Assembly: GCF_900141745.1 (NCBI RefSeq)
Contig: NZ_FSRM01000001.1
Coordinates: 1-64,000, forward strand
Direction: 5' to 3'
Length of the DNA: 64,000 nucleotides
Origin: Paraburkholderia phenazinium
Lineage (GTDB): Bacteria; Pseudomonadota; Gammaproteobacteria; Burkholderiales; Burkholderiaceae
Position numbers and translations under genes: made by a program. Within the stretch, counting starts at the first letter, position 1. Each line of letters begins with the position of its first letter. This document shows positions 29,666 through 40,202 of this stretch, piece by piece. The notes under the pieces were generated by a model. The model ran no database searches, had not been told where the DNA came from, and saw only the letters and a list, made by a program, of their open reading frames with translations.

Positions 29666-29895
29666 GCAAGAACAATATCGAACAATCAGTCCGCGACAGC
29701 CTGGGAATGTACTTCCAGGACCTCGACGGCTCCAATCCGCACGACGTCTACGACATGGTTATTTCGTGTGTCGAAAAACCGTTGCTCGAGGTGGTGCTCG
29801 AGCAGGCCGGCGGCAATCAGTCGCTGGCCGCCGAGTATCTCGGCATTAACCGCAATACGCTGCGCAAGAAGCTGCAACAGCATGGTCTGCTGTAG
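29662..29895 (+). CDS. fis: DNA-binding protein Fis
   Basis: Nucleoid protein that bends DNA and activates rRNA and other growth-linked promoters. The 77 residues (shorter than the 98 of E. coli, lacking part of the N-terminal arm, as is usual in beta-proteobacteria) end in the C-terminal helix-turn-helix GGNQSLAAEYLGINRNTLRK. Its ATG overlaps the dusB stop at 29662-29665. In E. coli, fis translation depends on upstream dusB, so the dusB frameshift may matter for Fis levels. Confidence 0.96.
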   Translation: MSKNNIEQSVRDSLGMYFQDLDGSNPHDVYDMVISCVEKPLLEVVLEQAGGNQSLAAEYLGINRNTLRKKLQQHGLL

Positions 29896-29952
29896 CGCAT
29901 TGTAGTTTCCTGACGCCCCTGCCACCTCCCCTTCGGCTTCTCATTCTTCATC

Positions 29953-31518
29953 ATGATCAAGCAAGCGCTCATCTCCGTTTCCGACAAGTCCGGCATCGTC
30001 GATTTCGCCAAATCGCTGTCGGACCTCGGCGTCAAGATCCTGTCCACCGGCGGCACCGCGAAACTGCTCGCAGATGCGGGTTTGCCCGTTACCGAAGTGG
30101 CCGACTACACGGGCTTCCCGGAAATGCTCGACGGGCGCGTGAAAACGCTGCATCCGAAGGTGCACGGTGGCATCCTCGCGCGGCGCGACCTGCCGGAACA
30201 CATGGCTGCGCTAGAAAAGCACGACATTCCGACAATCGATCTGCTGGTCGTGAATCTGTACCCGTTCGTGCAGACGGTGGCGAAGGAAGAGTGCTCGCTG
30301 GAAGACGCGATCGAGAACATCGATATCGGCGGCCCAACCATGTTGCGCTCGGCGGCGAAGAATCACCGTGATGTGACCGTGGTGGTCGACCCGGCGGATT
30401 ACGCGGTGGTGCTCGAGGAGATGCGTGCGAACGGCAATGCGGTGGGCTACAAAACCAACTTCCGTCTCGCGACAAAAGTGTTCGCGCACACCGCGCAGTA
30501 CGACGGCGCGATCACGAACTATCTGACGAGCCTGACCGAAGAGCTGCAACATTCCTCGCGCAACACCTATCCGGCTACGTTCAATCTGGCGTTCGACAAG
30601 GTGCAGGATCTGCGCTACGGCGAAAACCCGCATCAGAGCGCCGCGTTCTATCGTGATCTGTCGGTGCCGGCCGGTGCGTTGGCAAACTATGAACAGTTGC
30701 AAGGCAAGGAACTCTCGTATAACAACATCGCCGATTCCGACGCGGCGTGGGAATGCGTGAAGACGTTCGACGTGCCGGCCTGCGTGATCGTCAAGCACGC
30801 GAATCCGTGTGGCGTCGCCGTGGGCGCGGATGCGAATGAAGCGTATGTAAAGGCGCTGCAGACCGATCCGACCTCGGCGTTTGGCGGCATCATCGCCTTT
30901 AACCGTGAAGTGGACGAAGCAACGGCGCAGGCCGTGGCCAAGCAGTTTGTCGAAGTGCTGATTGCGCCTTCGTTCAGCGTGGCCGCGCGTCAGGTGTTCG
31001 AGGCGAAGAAGAATGTGCGTCTGCTGGAGATCGCTCTCGGCGAGGGTCATAACGCGTTCGACCTGAAGCGCGTCGGTGGCGGTCTGCTGGTGCAATCGCT
31101 CGATTCGCACAATGTGCAGCCGCATGAGCTGCGCGTCGTCACGAAGCGTCATCCGACGCCGAAGGAAATGGACGATCTGCTGTTCGCGTGGCGTGTGGCT
31201 AAGTACGTGAAGTCGAATGCAATCGTGTTCTGTGGCAACGGCATGACGCTCGGCGTCGGCGCGGGCCAGATGAGCCGCGTGGACTCGGCACGGATTGCGA
31301 GTATCAAGGCACAGAACGCGGGTTTGACGCTGGCGGGTTCCGCCGTGGCGTCGGATGCGTTCTTCCCGTTTCGCGACGGCCTCGACGTGGTAGTCGCGGC
31401 AGGCGCGACCGCGGTGATCCAGCCGGGCGGTTCGATGCGCGATGATGAAGTGGTCGCAGCGGCCGATGAGCACAACATCGCGATGGTGTTGACGGGTGTG
31501 CGGCACTTCCGGCATTGA
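29953..31518 (+). CDS. purH: Bifunctional AICAR transformylase/IMP cyclohydrolase PurH
   Basis: Catalyses the last two steps of IMP synthesis. The 521 residues show the N-terminal MGS-like cyclohydrolase domain ([46 protein letters not shown]) and the transformylase domain with [26 protein letters not shown] and [11 protein letters not shown] strong terminator follows about 85 bases after the stop. The 57 bases between fis and purH leave room for a separate promoter, although read-through from dusB-fis is possible. Confidence 0.97.
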   Translation: MIKQALISVSDKSGIVDFAKSLSDLGVKILSTGGTAKLLADAGLPVTEVADYTGFPEMLDGRVKTLHPKVHGGILARRDLPEHMAALEKHDIPTIDLLVVNLYPFVQTVAKEECSLEDAIENIDIGGPTMLRSAAKNHRDVTVVVDPADYAVVLEEMRANGNAVGYKTNFRLATKVFAHTAQYDGAITNYLTSLTEELQHSSRNTYPATFNLAFDKVQDLRYGENPHQSAAFYRDLSVPAGALANYEQLQGKELSYNNIADSDAAWECVKTFDVPACVIVKHANPCGVAVGADANEAYVKALQTDPTSAFGGIIAFNREVDEATAQAVAKQFVEVLIAPSFSVAARQVFEAKKNVRLLEIALGEGHNAFDLKRVGGGLLVQSLDSHNVQPHELRVVTKRHPTPKEMDDLLFAWRVAKYVKSNAIVFCGNGMTLGVGAGQMSRVDSARIASIKAQNAGLTLAGSAVASDAFFPFRDGLDVVVAAGATAVIQPGGSMRDDEVVAAADEHNIAMVLTGVRHFRH

Positions 31519-31601
31519 TTGATTTGCGCGTGGGCTAGTGGGGTTGCGCGGCGGTTCTGAAGCTGGCGCGTTACGTTAGGCTCGATGGCTTGAAAAAGAA
31601 T

Positions 31602-31632
31602 GGCCCGGCAGATTTTCTGCCGGGCCGTTTTG
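31602..31632. terminator. Intrinsic terminator after purH
   Basis: An 11-bp perfect stem (GGCCCGGCAGA, loop TTT, TCTGCCGGGCC) followed by GTTTTGTTTC on the plus strand. It lies between convergent purH and the small minus-strand gene. Confidence 0.88.
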
Positions 31633-31675
31633 TTTCTTACGCGCAATTTTCTGCGTCAAGGCGCGCCGCCCGATC

Positions 31676-31915
31676 CTAGTCGTCCGGGTTCTTCCTGGCG
31701 TAACCGGCACTCACGTCGGGGTGCGTGCTGATGTACGTGCTGAGCCCTTTGCCATTGCAAGCTAATCGCGTCATCTCGGCCACATGATCCGGCCCGACGC
31801 TCGCCTCCGTGTACCAATAGATCACGCCGGTCCTGAAGCGAACCGCGATGCAGCCCTCACCGAGCGCGTAGGCCTCGACGCCTGAGTCACCGCTTAGATT
31901 CCGATAGCGTTCCAC
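31676..31915 (-). CDS. Small KTSC-like hypothetical protein
   Basis: A 79-residue soluble protein. Its pattern ([20 protein letters not shown], then [20 protein letters not shown]) resembles the small KTSC-type domain, in which a beta-sheet with a Y-x-Y strand is followed by a helix; similar short proteins are frequent in Burkholderia-like genomes. No membrane segment or signal peptide is seen. It stands alone between the purH terminator and divergent ruvC. Function unknown. Confidence 0.72.
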   Translation of the reverse strand: MERYRNLSGDSGVEAYALGEGCIAVRFRTGVIYWYTEASVGPDHVAEMTRLACNGKGLSTYISTHPDVSAGYARKNPDD

Positions 31916-32074
31916 GTTTGCACGTCCCGGTTGCTGCGAATCTCGCCCTTTGTTCAGCTTGCCACGTTGCGGACAATCCAGCGAGCCTATTTATTCCCGT
32001 CTCAACAACTCGCGAACGCCGCCTGGCCGCCGGTTCGTTGTAGTATCGCAAGCACTTGGTTCACAGCGTATCTC

Positions 32075-32617
32075 ATGAGAATTCTCGGCATCGACCCCGG
32101 CTTGCGTGTGACCGGCTTCGGCGTAATCGACCAGAACGGTCACAAGCTCACTTATGTGGCAAGCGGCGTCATCAAGACGGCTGACGCCGACCTGCCGTCG
32201 CGTCTGGGCACGATTTTCGAAGGTATTTCGACGCTGATCCGTCAGCACGCCCCCGATCAATCCGCGATCGAAAAAGTGTTCGTCAACGTCAACCCGCAAT
32301 CCACGCTCCTGCTCGGCCAGGCGCGTGGCGCTGCCATCTGCGGGCTGGTTGCTGGCGGTGTGCCAGTGGCCGAGTACACCGCACTGCAGTTGAAGCAGGC
32401 AGTGGTGGGCTACGGCCGCGCGACCAAGGAGCAGATGCAGCAGATGGTGGTGCGTCTGCTGAGCCTCTCAGGCGTGCCGGGGACAGACGCCGCCGATGCT
32501 CTCGGAATGGCGATCTGCCATGCGCATGGCGGCAGCACGCTTAACACGCTGGGCGGTATTGCGCCCTCGCTGGCGAAGAAGGGCCTGAGGGTGCGGCGTG
32601 GGCGTCTGGTGGGTTAG
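32075..32617 (+). CDS. ruvC: Crossover junction endodeoxyribonuclease RuvC
   Basis: Dimeric resolvase that cuts Holliday junctions held by RuvAB. The 180 residues carry all four acidic metal ligands of the RNase H-like site: D7 (ILGIDPG), E66 (SAIEKVFVN), D138 and D141 ([11 protein letters not shown]). The open frame extends to 31931, but ATG 32075 ([10 protein letters not shown]) gives the universal N-terminus. ruvA follows after 90 bases and ruvB after ruvA. Confidence 0.97.
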   Translation: MRILGIDPGLRVTGFGVIDQNGHKLTYVASGVIKTADADLPSRLGTIFEGISTLIRQHAPDQSAIEKVFVNVNPQSTLLLGQARGAAICGLVAGGVPVAEYTALQLKQAVVGYGRATKEQMQQMVVRLLSLSGVPGTDAADALGMAICHAHGGSTLNTLGGIAPSLAKKGLRVRRGRLVG

Positions 32618-32707
32618 GCGTGGCTAGGCCCGCCCCGCTGAGTCCCGCCGTTCGCTCTGCTCGCTCCCTGCGCTACACTCGCCCTTTCTCTCACGATTGA
32701 ATCCGCC

Positions 32708-33289
32708 ATGATCGGTCGCATTGCCGGCGTCCTGCTGGAAAAAAACCCGCCACACCTGCTCGTCGACTGCAATGGCGTGGGCTACGAAGTCGACGTGCCG
32801 ATGAGCACGTTTTACAACCTGCCCTCCACCGGGGAACGGGTAGTCCTGCTCACGCAGATGATCGTGCGCGAAGACGCTCATCTGCTGTACGGCTTCGGCA
32901 CCGCCGAGGAACGCGCCACTTTCCGTGAGCTGCTGAAGATCACCGGCATCGGCACCCGGATGGCGCTCGCCGTGCTCTCCGGCATGAGCGTGCACGAACT
33001 GGCGCAGACCGTCACGCTACAGGATGCGGCGCGCCTCACGCGCGTGCCCGGCATCGGCAAGAAAACGGCCGAGCGGCTACTGCTGGAACTGAAGGGCAAG
33101 CTCGGGGCCGACCTCGGCTCGATGGCTGGAACGGTGTCGGCGTCCGACCACGCTTCCGATATCCTGAACGCATTGCTCGCATTGGGTTACTCCGAGAAAG
33201 AAGCCTTGGCAGCGGTCAAGAACGTGCCCGCCGGCACCGGCGTGTCCGAGGGCATCAAGCTTGCATTGAAGGCGCTCTCGAAGGGTTGA
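32708..33289 (+). CDS. ruvA: Holliday junction branch-migration protein RuvA
   Basis: Tetrameric junction-binding subunit. Its 193 residues have the N-terminal OB domain ([20 protein letters not shown]), two helix-hairpin-helix motifs ([15 protein letters not shown] and [17 protein letters not shown]), and a C-terminal RuvB-contacting domain ([19 protein letters not shown]). There is a 210-base gap before ruvB, unusually long for this pair, so ruvB likely has its own promoter. Confidence 0.97.
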   Translation: MIGRIAGVLLEKNPPHLLVDCNGVGYEVDVPMSTFYNLPSTGERVVLLTQMIVREDAHLLYGFGTAEERATFRELLKITGIGTRMALAVLSGMSVHELAQTVTLQDAARLTRVPGIGKKTAERLLLELKGKLGADLGSMAGTVSASDHASDILNALLALGYSEKEALAAVKNVPAGTGVSEGIKLALKALSKG

Positions 33290-33487
33290 CGGGAATCGCC
33301 GCGTCCGAGGCTGCTCAAAGGTCGCTGGAAGGTCGCTCAAAGGCCGCTCCATGCTGCCAAGGGTTGGCCCATAACGCTTGAGTCGCCGCAGCGAAACGTC
33401 TTGCGTGCGACGGGTTAAAGCTTCGCACGTCACGGCCCAAAGCGCACCCCGGCCATTCGGCCAGCTTCGGCGGCGAGCACCACGCGG

Positions 33488-33493
33488 TACAAT
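33488..33493 (+). promoter_or_regulatory. -10 element TACAAT placed for a leaderless ruvB transcript
   Basis: TACAAT ends six bases before the ruvB ATG (33500), so transcription would start at the start codon. No Shine-Dalgarno is visible upstream of the ATG. The -35 region (about TTCGGC at 33466) is poor. Confidence 0.45.
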
Positions 33494-33499
33494 GCAAAC

Positions 33500-34564
33500 A
33501 TGATCGAAACCGACAAACTCGCAGCCGAGCGCATCATCGCTGCCACGCCCGTATCGCCGAACGAAGAAGCGTTCGAGCGGGCGTTGCGTCCGCGTCAGCT
33601 AGACGAGTACGTCGGGCAGGAAAAGGTGCGCGGCCAGCTCGAAATCTTCATCGAGGCCGCCCGCCGCCGCTCCGAATCGCTCGATCACGTCCTGCTGTTC
33701 GGGCCGCCGGGTCTGGGCAAAACCACGCTCGCGCACATCATTGCGCGGGAAATGGGTGTCAATCTGCGGCAAACGTCCGGGCCAGTGCTCGAGCGCGCGG
33801 GTGACCTCGCTGCGCTGCTCACCAACCTCGAAAAGAACGACGTCCTGTTCATCGACGAAATCCACCGGCTCTCGCCTGTCGTTGAGGAAATCCTGTACCC
33901 GGCACTCGAGGATTATCAGATCGACATCATGATCGGCGAAGGGCCGGCCGCTCGCAGCGTGAAGCTCGATCTGCAGCCCTTCACGCTGGTTGGCGCCACC
34001 ACACGCGCCGGCATGCTGACCAATCCGCTGCGGGACCGCTTCGGCATCGTCTCGCGGCTCGAGTTTTACAACGCCGAGGAACTGGCGCGCATCGTCACGC
34101 GCTCGGCGTCGCTACTGCAGGCGCAGATTCATCCGGACGGCGCGTTCGAGATCGCGAAACGCGCCCGAGGCACGCCGCGTATCGCCAACCGTCTGCTGCG
34201 CCGCGTGCGCGACTTTGCCGAGGTCAAGGCGGACGGCAACATCACCGCCAGCGTGGCCGACGCCGCGCTCAAGATGCTGGATGTGGACCCGGTCGGCTTC
34301 GATCTGATGGACCGCAAACTGCTCGAGGCGATTCTGCACAAATTCGATGGCGGCCCGGTGGGCGTCGACAATCTGGCTGCGGCAATCGGCGAAGAGCGCG
34401 ACACAATTGAAGACGTGCTGGAGCCGTATCTGATCCAGCAGGGCTTTTTGCAGCGTACGCCGCGTGGCCGCGTCGCTACGCTGCTGACGTATCGTCACTT
34501 CGGTCTCGCCGCGCCGGATTCTTCCAGCCCGGTGCGGGATCTGTGGGATTCCGGCGCACCCTGA
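33500..34564 (+). CDS. ruvB: Holliday junction branch-migration ATPase RuvB
   Basis: Hexameric AAA+ motor that pulls DNA through RuvA-bound junctions. The 354 residues show Walker [10 protein letters not shown] from residue 68, Walker B FIDEIHRL (D119-H122), sensor region [10 protein letters not shown], the arginine-finger region LRDRFGI, and the C-terminal winged helix ending [12 protein letters not shown]. The first codons ([11 protein letters not shown]) match the family. It ends the ruvCAB block. Confidence 0.98.
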   Translation: MIETDKLAAERIIAATPVSPNEEAFERALRPRQLDEYVGQEKVRGQLEIFIEAARRRSESLDHVLLFGPPGLGKTTLAHIIAREMGVNLRQTSGPVLERAGDLAALLTNLEKNDVLFIDEIHRLSPVVEEILYPALEDYQIDIMIGEGPAARSVKLDLQPFTLVGATTRAGMLTNPLRDRFGIVSRLEFYNAEELARIVTRSASLLQAQIHPDGAFEIAKRARGTPRIANRLLRRVRDFAEVKADGNITASVADAALKMLDVDPVGFDLMDRKLLEAILHKFDGGPVGVDNLAAAIGEERDTIEDVLEPYLIQQGFLQRTPRGRVATLLTYRHFGLAAPDSSSPVRDLWDSGAP

Positions 34565-34732
34565 AAGAGCGAACGAATGGTCAGAGGGTCCGACGAGGAC
34601 ATGCGACCAGGTCAACGCCTAAGGTCCAACCGGTGGGGCTAGTCATTGCAGGACAGGGCGCCTGTCGTACGCGGTTTCCAAACACGCCGCTGAACGCTTA
34701 ACGCCGTCACTCCCGCTTCCGCGCAGTCCCCA

Positions 34733-35404
34733 TCAAAGCCCCGGCGTAACAATCTTGCGCAAGGTGTCGTCCTCACTCGGCGCGTCCAGATGCGACACGT
34801 CAGCCCACGATTTCACCGTTGCCTTGCCACCGTCGAAGTCCACCACATTGACGCTCGTATTGAGCAACGCATAGTCACGCGGCACTTCCAGCGACAGGTC
34901 ACGCGCGAACCGGTAGACGCAATCCAGCACGCCGCCGTGCGCCACGCACGCAACACGGCCGCCGGGATGCGCGGCGACGATCGGCGCAATCGCATCCATG
35001 ACGCGATGGTAGAACGTCCGCATCGATTCGCCCTCCGGCGGCGCAAAGCCCGCGTCGCGGCTTTGCCAGCGCTCGTATTCATCCGGATAGCGTTCGGCGA
35101 TTTCGTCGCGGTCATAGCCCTGGAATGCGCCGTAAGAACGCTCGCGCAAACCTTCACGCAGTTGCAGCGGCAAGCCGAGGACATGCGCGATAGGCTGCGC
35201 GGTCTGCTGCGCGCGCTGCAGGTCGCTCGAATAGATTGCATCCAGCCGGGCACCTTGCTGCGCTTCGTCTGCGAGGCGGTGCGCAAGACGCTCGGCCTGC
35301 TCGAGACCGCTCGTCGCCAGCGGAATATCAATGAACCCCTGAATCCGCTTGGCGCGGTTCCATTCGGTCTCGCCGTGCCGGATGAAAAGAATCTGTGTGG
35401 ACAT
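34733..35404 (-). CDS. Histidine phosphatase family protein (phosphoglycerate mutase-like)
   Basis: A 223-residue member of the histidine phosphatase superfamily. RHGETEWN places the phosphohistidine at H10, followed by RIQGFIDIPL, a conserved YSSDLQRAQQTA block, catalytic acid region LRERSYGAFQG, and the second active His in ACVAHGGVLD. Start ATG 35402-35404 (MSTQILFIRHG) is chosen over the longer open frame. It resembles GpmB-type or broad-specificity phosphatases more than a glycolytic mutase; substrate not resolved. Confidence 0.92.
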   Translation of the reverse strand: MSTQILFIRHGETEWNRAKRIQGFIDIPLATSGLEQAERLAHRLADEAQQGARLDAIYSSDLQRAQQTAQPIAHVLGLPLQLREGLRERSYGAFQGYDRDEIAERYPDEYERWQSRDAGFAPPEGESMRTFYHRVMDAIAPIVAAHPGGRVACVAHGGVLDCVYRFARDLSLEVPRDYALLNTSVNVVDFDGGKATVKSWADVSHLDAPSEDDTLRKIVTPGL

Positions 35405-35486
35405 GAGATGGGAGTGGGCGTCGCTAGCCGGTTGTGCCAAGACGCTATTGTCGCAAAACCGGCTCAGAGCCGTGCGAAGGGTTAGG

Positions 35487-35951
35487 TCAGGTTGAGGCGT
35501 GCGTCTGCAGCCAGAACGTCACCGGCCCGTCGTTGACGAGCGAAACCTGCATCTCCGCGCCGAATTCGCCAGTCCCGACAATCGGATGCTTCGCGCGTGC
35601 CGCTGCCACGAAGTAGTCGAACAGACGTTTGCCCTCGTCAGGCGGCGCGGCCGGCGTGAAGCTCGGACGCAGGCCGCTGTTCGTGTCCGCTGCCAGAGTG
35701 AATTGCGACACCAGCAGCAGGCCGCCAGCGCGGCCGGCGCCGTCGATATTCTGCACGGAGAGATTCATTTTGCCGGCCGCATCGCTAAACACGCGGTAGC
35801 CGAGCATCTTGGCGAGCAAGCGGTCGGCCGCGGCTTCGGTGTCGCCGCGCTCGGCGCATACCAGCGCCAGCAGGCCCGCTTCGATGGCGCCCGTGACACG
35901 TTCGCCGACTCGCACTTCGGCGCGCCGGACCCGCTGAATCAGCCCGATCAT
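35487..35951 (-). CDS. dtd: D-aminoacyl-tRNA deacylase
   Basis: Removes D-amino acids and mischarged glycine from tRNA. The 154 residues carry the two dimer-interface signatures: the SQFTL motif ([11 protein letters not shown]) and the NxP-type proofreading motif in [12 protein letters not shown]. The N-terminus MIGLIQRV is standard. It lies 13 bases downstream of tyrS on the same strand, fitting an operon that pairs an aminoacyl-tRNA synthetase with an editing factor. Confidence 0.96.
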   Translation of the reverse strand: MIGLIQRVRRAEVRVGERVTGAIEAGLLALVCAERGDTEAAADRLLAKMLGYRVFSDAAGKMNLSVQNIDGAGRAGGLLLVSQFTLAADTNSGLRPSFTPAAPPDEGKRLFDYFVAAARAKHPIVGTGEFGAEMQVSLVNDGPVTFWLQTHAST

Positions 35952-35964
35952 GAACGGCGCTCCA

Positions 35965-37212
35965 TCACGCCGTCAGCGTGACGCGCGCAAAACGACGCTT
36001 GCCAACCTGCACGACATACTCGCCCGCTTCGACCTTCAGGCCCTTGTCCGATACCGTGGCGCCATCGATTTTCACGCCGCCCTGCTCGATGTTGCGCAGC
36101 GCCTCGCTGGTCGACGGCACCAGGTTTGCCTGCTTCAGCAGTTGGCCAATCGCAAGCGGTGCACCCGCTAGCGTGACGGCCGGAATATCGTCAGGCACAC
36201 CGCCCTTCGCGCGATGATTGAAGTCTTCGAGCGCGCGCTCAGCGTCAGCCTGCGAATGGAAACGCGCAACGATCTCTTGCCCGAGCATCACCTTGAAGTC
36301 ACGTGGATTTCGGCCGCCTTCGATTTCCTTCCTGAAGCCGGCGATCTCGTCCATCGGGCGGAACGACAGCAGTTCGAAGTAACGCCACATCAGGTCGTCC
36401 GAAATGCTCATCAGCTTGCCGAACATATCGGTCGGCTTTTCGCTGATGCCGATGTAGTTGTGCTTCGACTTCGACATCTTCTCGACGCCATCAAGCCCTT
36501 CGAGCAGCGGCATGGTCAGGATGCACTGCTGTTCCTGGCCGTACTGCTTCTGCAGCTCGCGACCCACCAGCAGGTTGAATTTCTGGTCGGTGCCACCGAG
36601 TTCGAGGTCGGCATTGAGCGCGACCGAGTCGTAACCCTGCATCAACGGATAGAGGAATTCGTGAATCGAGATCGGCTGGCCGCCCTGATATCGCTTGGTG
36701 AAGTCTTCGCGCTCGAGAATGCGCGCGACCGTGTAGCGCGACGCCAGCTTGATCATGCCATCGGCGCCGAGCGGCATCGACCATTCGCTGTTGTAGCGAA
36801 TTTCGGTCTTCTCGCGATCCAGCACCAGCGCGGCCTGCTCGAAGTAGGTCCTGGCATTGGACTCGATCTGCTCGCGCGTGAGCGGTGGACGCGTGGCGTT
36901 GCGGCCCGACGGGTCGCCGATCAGCGAGGTGAAATCGCCGATCAGGAAGATCACCGTATGCCCGAGATCCTGCAGCTGCCGCATCTTGTTCAGCACGACG
37001 GTATGGCCGACGTGGATATCGGGCGCCGTCGGGTCAAGACCGAGCTTGATGCGCAGCGGCGTGCCGGTGGCCGCGCTCTTCGCGAGCTTCTGTGCGAATT
37101 CTTCCTCGATCAGCAACTCATCGACGCCGCGCTTGGTAACGGCTAGCGCGTGGCGGACTTCGTCGGTGATCGGGAAGGCGGGAGTGGGCTTGGAGGTGGA
37201 CTCGGTGCTCAT
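35965..37212 (-). CDS. tyrS: Tyrosyl-tRNA synthetase
   Basis: Class I synthetase charging tRNA-Tyr. The 415 residues include the HIGH variant HVGH ([11 protein letters not shown]), the KMSKS signature KMSKSKHN, and a C-terminal S4 RNA-binding domain ([20 protein letters not shown]). This is the TyrS type with KMSKS rather than the KFGKT variant. The start is ATG 37210-37212 (MSTESTSKP). dtd follows on the same strand. Confidence 0.96.
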   Translation of the reverse strand: MSTESTSKPTPAFPITDEVRHALAVTKRGVDELLIEEEFAQKLAKSAATGTPLRIKLGLDPTAPDIHVGHTVVLNKMRQLQDLGHTVIFLIGDFTSLIGDPSGRNATRPPLTREQIESNARTYFEQAALVLDREKTEIRYNSEWSMPLGADGMIKLASRYTVARILEREDFTKRYQGGQPISIHEFLYPLMQGYDSVALNADLELGGTDQKFNLLVGRELQKQYGQEQQCILTMPLLEGLDGVEKMSKSKHNYIGISEKPTDMFGKLMSISDDLMWRYFELLSFRPMDEIAGFRKEIEGGRNPRDFKVMLGQEIVARFHSQADAERALEDFNHRAKGGVPDDIPAVTLAGAPLAIGQLLKQANLVPSTSEALRNIEQGGVKIDGATVSDKGLKVEAGEYVVQVGKRRFARVTLTA

Positions 37213-37379
37213 GCTGGAACGGGAGGTCGCAAAAGGGAGATTGTCCCATAGATGCGCGCCGCCGCGCGGCCGGGAAGCGGTCATCCGGCTCCACCGCCGT
37301 CACCAGGACTACCTCACCGGCGCGAGCGCTGCTAATCTGCGAAGACGGTTCGCAATCAACAACTGACAGGAGCAGCAAC

Positions 37380-38513
37380 GTGGAGCAAGAGAGTACGGCG
37401 GACGGCGTCTATCTCGGACTGATGTCGGGTACCAGTATGGACGGCGTGGATGGCATCGCCGTCGAATTCGCCAAAGGCAAGCCGCCGGTCGTGCTTGCAG
37501 AGGCGTTTGTCGGCTTCGCGGAGAGCCTGCGTCAGGCACTGTTCGGTCTGCAGCACCCCGGAGAGAACGAGATCGAACGCGAGGCGCTGGCGGCCAATGC
37601 GCTCGCCACACGGTACACGGTCTGCTGCCATGAATTGCTGCGCGCGGGCAATCTGTCTGCCGCGGACGTGCGGGCGATCGGCGTACACGGTCAGACCGTG
37701 CGGCATCGTCCCGAAAAGGGCTATACACGCCAGATCAACAATCCGGCATTGCTGGCGGAAATGGCCCGCATCGACGTTATCGCTGACTTTCGCAGCCGCG
37801 ATGTCGCCGCAGGCGGTCAAGGCGCACCCCTGGTGCCGGCCTTTCACGCAACGGTGTTCGGGGCGCCGGGCGAAACGCGCGTGGTCTGCAACCTGGGCGG
37901 GATTAGCAACATCACGATTCTCAACGCTGCCGGCAGCGTGCGCGGTTTCGACTGCGGGCCGGCGAATGCGCTGCTCGACGAATGGGCGCAACGGCACCTG
38001 GGCAAGCCTTACGACGAAAACGGGCATTTTGCAGCAAGCGGACAGGTACACCGGCCGTTACTGCATGCGCTGCTCGACGAACCGTTCTTCGAGCAAAAAC
38101 CGCCCAAAAGCACCGGCCGCGATCTGTTCAATCCCGCGTGGCTCGGCGCCAAACTGCAGGGCTTCGCAGGCGTCACACCCGCCGACGTGCAGGCCACACT
38201 CGTTGCGCTGACGGCTATTACGGTGGCGCGGGAGATCGAGCGGCATGCGTCCGATGTCCGCGCGGTCTACGTCTGCGGGGGAGGCGCACGCAACCCGGTC
38301 TTGATGAAGGCGATTCAAGGCGCACTGGAGGAAACCGGTGTGAGTGGCGTGCCTGTTCTGACCACCGAGGCGCTCGGCGTGCCGCCGCACCAGGTCGAAC
38401 CACTGGCGTTCGCGTGGCTGGCGATGCGCTGCGTGGCCCGCGAGCCGGGCAACCTGGCGGCCGTCACGGGCGCTGCGGGCGAGCGGGTACTGGGCGCGAT
38501 TTATCCGCGCTGA
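37380..38513 (+). CDS. anmK: Anhydro-N-acetylmuramic acid kinase
   Basis: AnmK cleaves and phosphorylates anhydro-MurNAc released during peptidoglycan turnover, giving MurNAc-6-phosphate. The 377 residues have the ATP-binding [13 protein letters not shown] at the N-terminus, a catalytic-region Asp in [20 protein letters not shown], and [12 protein letters not shown] and [11 protein letters not shown] of the ASKHA fold. The start is GTG at 37380 with an AGGAG Shine-Dalgarno at 37368-37372. Divergent from tyrS, and closed by a strong terminator shared with convergent erpA. Confidence 0.94.
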   Translation: MEQESTADGVYLGLMSGTSMDGVDGIAVEFAKGKPPVVLAEAFVGFAESLRQALFGLQHPGENEIEREALAANALATRYTVCCHELLRAGNLSAADVRAIGVHGQTVRHRPEKGYTRQINNPALLAEMARIDVIADFRSRDVAAGGQGAPLVPAFHATVFGAPGETRVVCNLGGISNITILNAAGSVRGFDCGPANALLDEWAQRHLGKPYDENGHFAASGQVHRPLLHALLDEPFFEQKPPKSTGRDLFNPAWLGAKLQGFAGVTPADVQATLVALTAITVAREIERHASDVRAVYVCGGGARNPVLMKAIQGALEETGVSGVPVLTTEALGVPPHQVEPLAFAWLAMRCVAREPGNLAAVTGAAGERVLGAIYPR

Positions 38514-38543
38514 GCGCTCTACCGGAAAGCGGGCACGCAAATA

Positions 38544-38569
38544 AAAACGGGGCTTAAAAGCCCCGTTTT
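38544..38569. terminator. Bidirectional terminator between anmK and erpA
   Basis: A 12-bp perfect stem AAAACGGGGCTT / AAGCCCCGTTTT with a two-base loop, A-tract on one side and T-tract on the other, so it can act on both convergent genes. Confidence 0.9.
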
Positions 38570-38598
38570 CGCGTACCGCCAGTGCAATTTTCGATCGT

Positions 38599-38964
38599 TT
38601 AGACCGAGAACGACGAACCGCAACCGCACGTAGTCGTGGCGTTCGGGTTCTTGATCACGAACTGGGCGCCGTTGATATCGTCCTTGTAGTCGATCTCAGC
38701 GCCAACCAGATACTGGTAGCTCATCGAGTCGATCAGCAACTGGACGCCGCTCTTGTTCATCACGGTGTCGTCTTCGTTGACGGCTTCGTCGAACGTAAAA
38801 CCATACTGGAAGCCCGAGCAGCCGCCACCCTGCACGAATACGCGCAGTTTCAGCTCCGGGTTGCCTTCTTCGTCGATCAGCTGCTTGACCTTGTCAGCCG
38901 CTGCGTCGGTAAAAACGAAGGGGCTAGGCATCTCGGTCACAGGGGTGTCGGTGACTGCGTTCAT
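38599..38964 (-). CDS. erpA: Iron-sulfur cluster insertion protein ErpA
   Basis: A-type carrier that delivers iron-sulfur clusters to apo-enzymes such as those of isoprenoid synthesis. The 121 residues hold the three conserved cysteines: C49 in [11 protein letters not shown], and C113 and C115 in TTCGCGSSF. An extra polar leader of about 14 residues precedes the fold. It lies downstream of rplM-rpsI on the same strand but behind their terminator. Confidence 0.96.
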   Translation of the reverse strand: MNAVTDTPVTEMPSPFVFTDAAADKVKQLIDEEGNPELKLRVFVQGGGCSGFQYGFTFDEAVNEDDTVMNKSGVQLLIDSMSYQYLVGAEIDYKDDINGAQFVIKNPNATTTCGCGSSFSV

Positions 38965-39090
38965 TCGAACTCTCCAAAAAAGCTTCTAACCGCTATTGTA
39001 GGGCTGATCTCAATATCGTGCCGAAGCCCACAAAATCAATGGGTTCTCTCCGAGGCGCAGCGATCGCCCCGCATGACGCCCAGATACGAA

Positions 39091-39124
39091 AAAAGCCGCC
39101 AACGCAAACGCGCCGGCGGCTTTT
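39091..39124 (-). terminator. Intrinsic terminator after rplM-rpsI
   Basis: A 10-bp perfect stem AAAAGCCGCC / GGCGGCTTTT with a 14-base loop; on the minus strand the right arm runs into a run of six T. It lies 40 bases after the rpsI stop. Confidence 0.85.
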
Positions 39125-39163
39125 GCAGTGACCTGGCCCGAAGGCCAGAGCACACCGAAGCGA

Positions 39164-39556
39164 TTAACGCTTCGAGAATTGCTTCCTGCGACGTGCCTTG
39201 TGGAAGCCGACCTTCTTACGTTCGACTTCACGAGCGTCACGCGTAACGAAGCCAGCTTTCGACAGTTCCGGCTTCAGCGTTGCGTCATAGTCCATCAGCG
39301 CGCGGGTGATGCCGTGGCGAACCGCACCGGCTTGACCCGTTTCACCGCCACCCGACACGTTGACCTTGATGTCGAACGTGACAGCGTGGTTCGTGAGTTC
39401 CAGCGGCTGACGCACGATCATCAGCGACGTTTCGCGCGAGAAGTACTCAGCGATGGGCTTGCCGTTGACAACGATGTCGCCCTTGCCTGCCTTGATGAAC
39501 ACACGTGCAGTGGCGCTCTTGCGGCGGCCCGTGCCGTAATTCCAGTTACCGATCAT
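39164..39556 (-). CDS. rpsI: 30S ribosomal protein S9
   Basis: Ribosomal small-subunit protein whose C-terminal basic tail reaches the P-site tRNA. 130 residues; [17 protein letters not shown] at the start, [29 protein letters not shown], and the Lys/Arg-rich tail ending RRKQFSKR are all diagnostic. It follows rplM by 11 bases, the universal L13-S9 pair. Confidence 0.99.
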   Translation of the reverse strand: MIGNWNYGTGRRKSATARVFIKAGKGDIVVNGKPIAEYFSRETSLMIVRQPLELTNHAVTFDIKVNVSGGGETGQAGAVRHGITRALMDYDATLKPELSKAGFVTRDAREVERKKVGFHKARRRKQFSKR

Positions 39557-39567
39557 GTGGGCTCCCC

Positions 39568-39996
39568 TTAGATCTCGAGCGCTTTCGGCTGTTGTGCCGA
39601 ATGCGGATGCGTTGCTTCAGCGTAGACCTTCAGCTTCTTGATCATCGCGTAGCCGAGCGGGCCCTTCGGCAGCATGCCTTTGACCGCTTTCTCGAGCGCA
39701 CGGCCCGGGAAGCGTTCCTGCATCTTGCCGAACGTCGTTTCATAAATACCGCCCGGGTAACCCGAGTGACGGTAGTACTTCTTGTCCGTGGACTTGTTGC
39801 CCGTCACACGGAGCTTGCCGGCGTTGATAACGATGATGAAATCACCGGTGTCGACGTGCGGAGTGAATTCTGGCTTGTGTTTGCCGCGAAGACGGTGTGC
39901 CACTTCGCTGGCGACACGCCCGAGAACCTTATCCGTCGCGTCAATCACGTACCATTCGCGCGTAACCTCATGGGCTTTTGCGGAAAATGTCTTCAT
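39568..39996 (-). CDS. rplM: 50S ribosomal protein L13
   Basis: Early-assembling large-subunit protein. 142 residues with [52 protein letters not shown], and [16 protein letters not shown] sequence (here [15 protein letters not shown]), all typical. First gene of the rplM-rpsI operon, with a strong promoter at about 40117-40146 and a leader of about 115 bases that could hold regulatory structure, though I see no defined one. Confidence 0.99.
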   Translation of the reverse strand: MKTFSAKAHEVTREWYVIDATDKVLGRVASEVAHRLRGKHKPEFTPHVDTGDFIIVINAGKLRVTGNKSTDKKYYRHSGYPGGIYETTFGKMQERFPGRALEKAVKGMLPKGPLGYAMIKKLKVYAEATHPHSAQQPKALEI

Positions 39997-40116
39997 GATC
40001 GATCCAAAAATAATTGCTGCGCCCAGTGTTTTTTTCCTGCTTGTAATGTGCGCATCGAGGCGCGTGCAGGCTCTCCCTGTTCTTCCTCCGCGGGCACGAA
40101 TGCGGAAAAGCCTTGG

Positions 40117-40146
40117 ATTATAAAGGAAATTCCGGCCTCAGGTCAA
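40117..40146 (-). promoter_or_regulatory. Sigma70-type promoter of rplM-rpsI
   Basis: On the minus strand TTGACC (40141-40146), an 18-base spacer and TATAAT (40117-40122). It starts right behind the small-RNA terminator at 40173-40202 and is the only strong promoter ahead of rplM. Confidence 0.75.
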
Positions 40147-40172
40147 AATTTGAGGCGACCGGCGAGCAGGCG

Positions 40173-40202
40173 AAAAAAAACCCGAACGAGCGGTTCGGGT
40201 TT
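40173..40202 (-). terminator. Rho-independent terminator of the small RNA
   Basis: A 10-bp perfect stem AAACCCGAAC / GTTCGGGTTT followed on the minus strand by an unbroken run of eight T (counting those shared with the stem). There is no upstream protein gene on this strand for it to serve, which is why it points to a small RNA. Confidence 0.85.
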
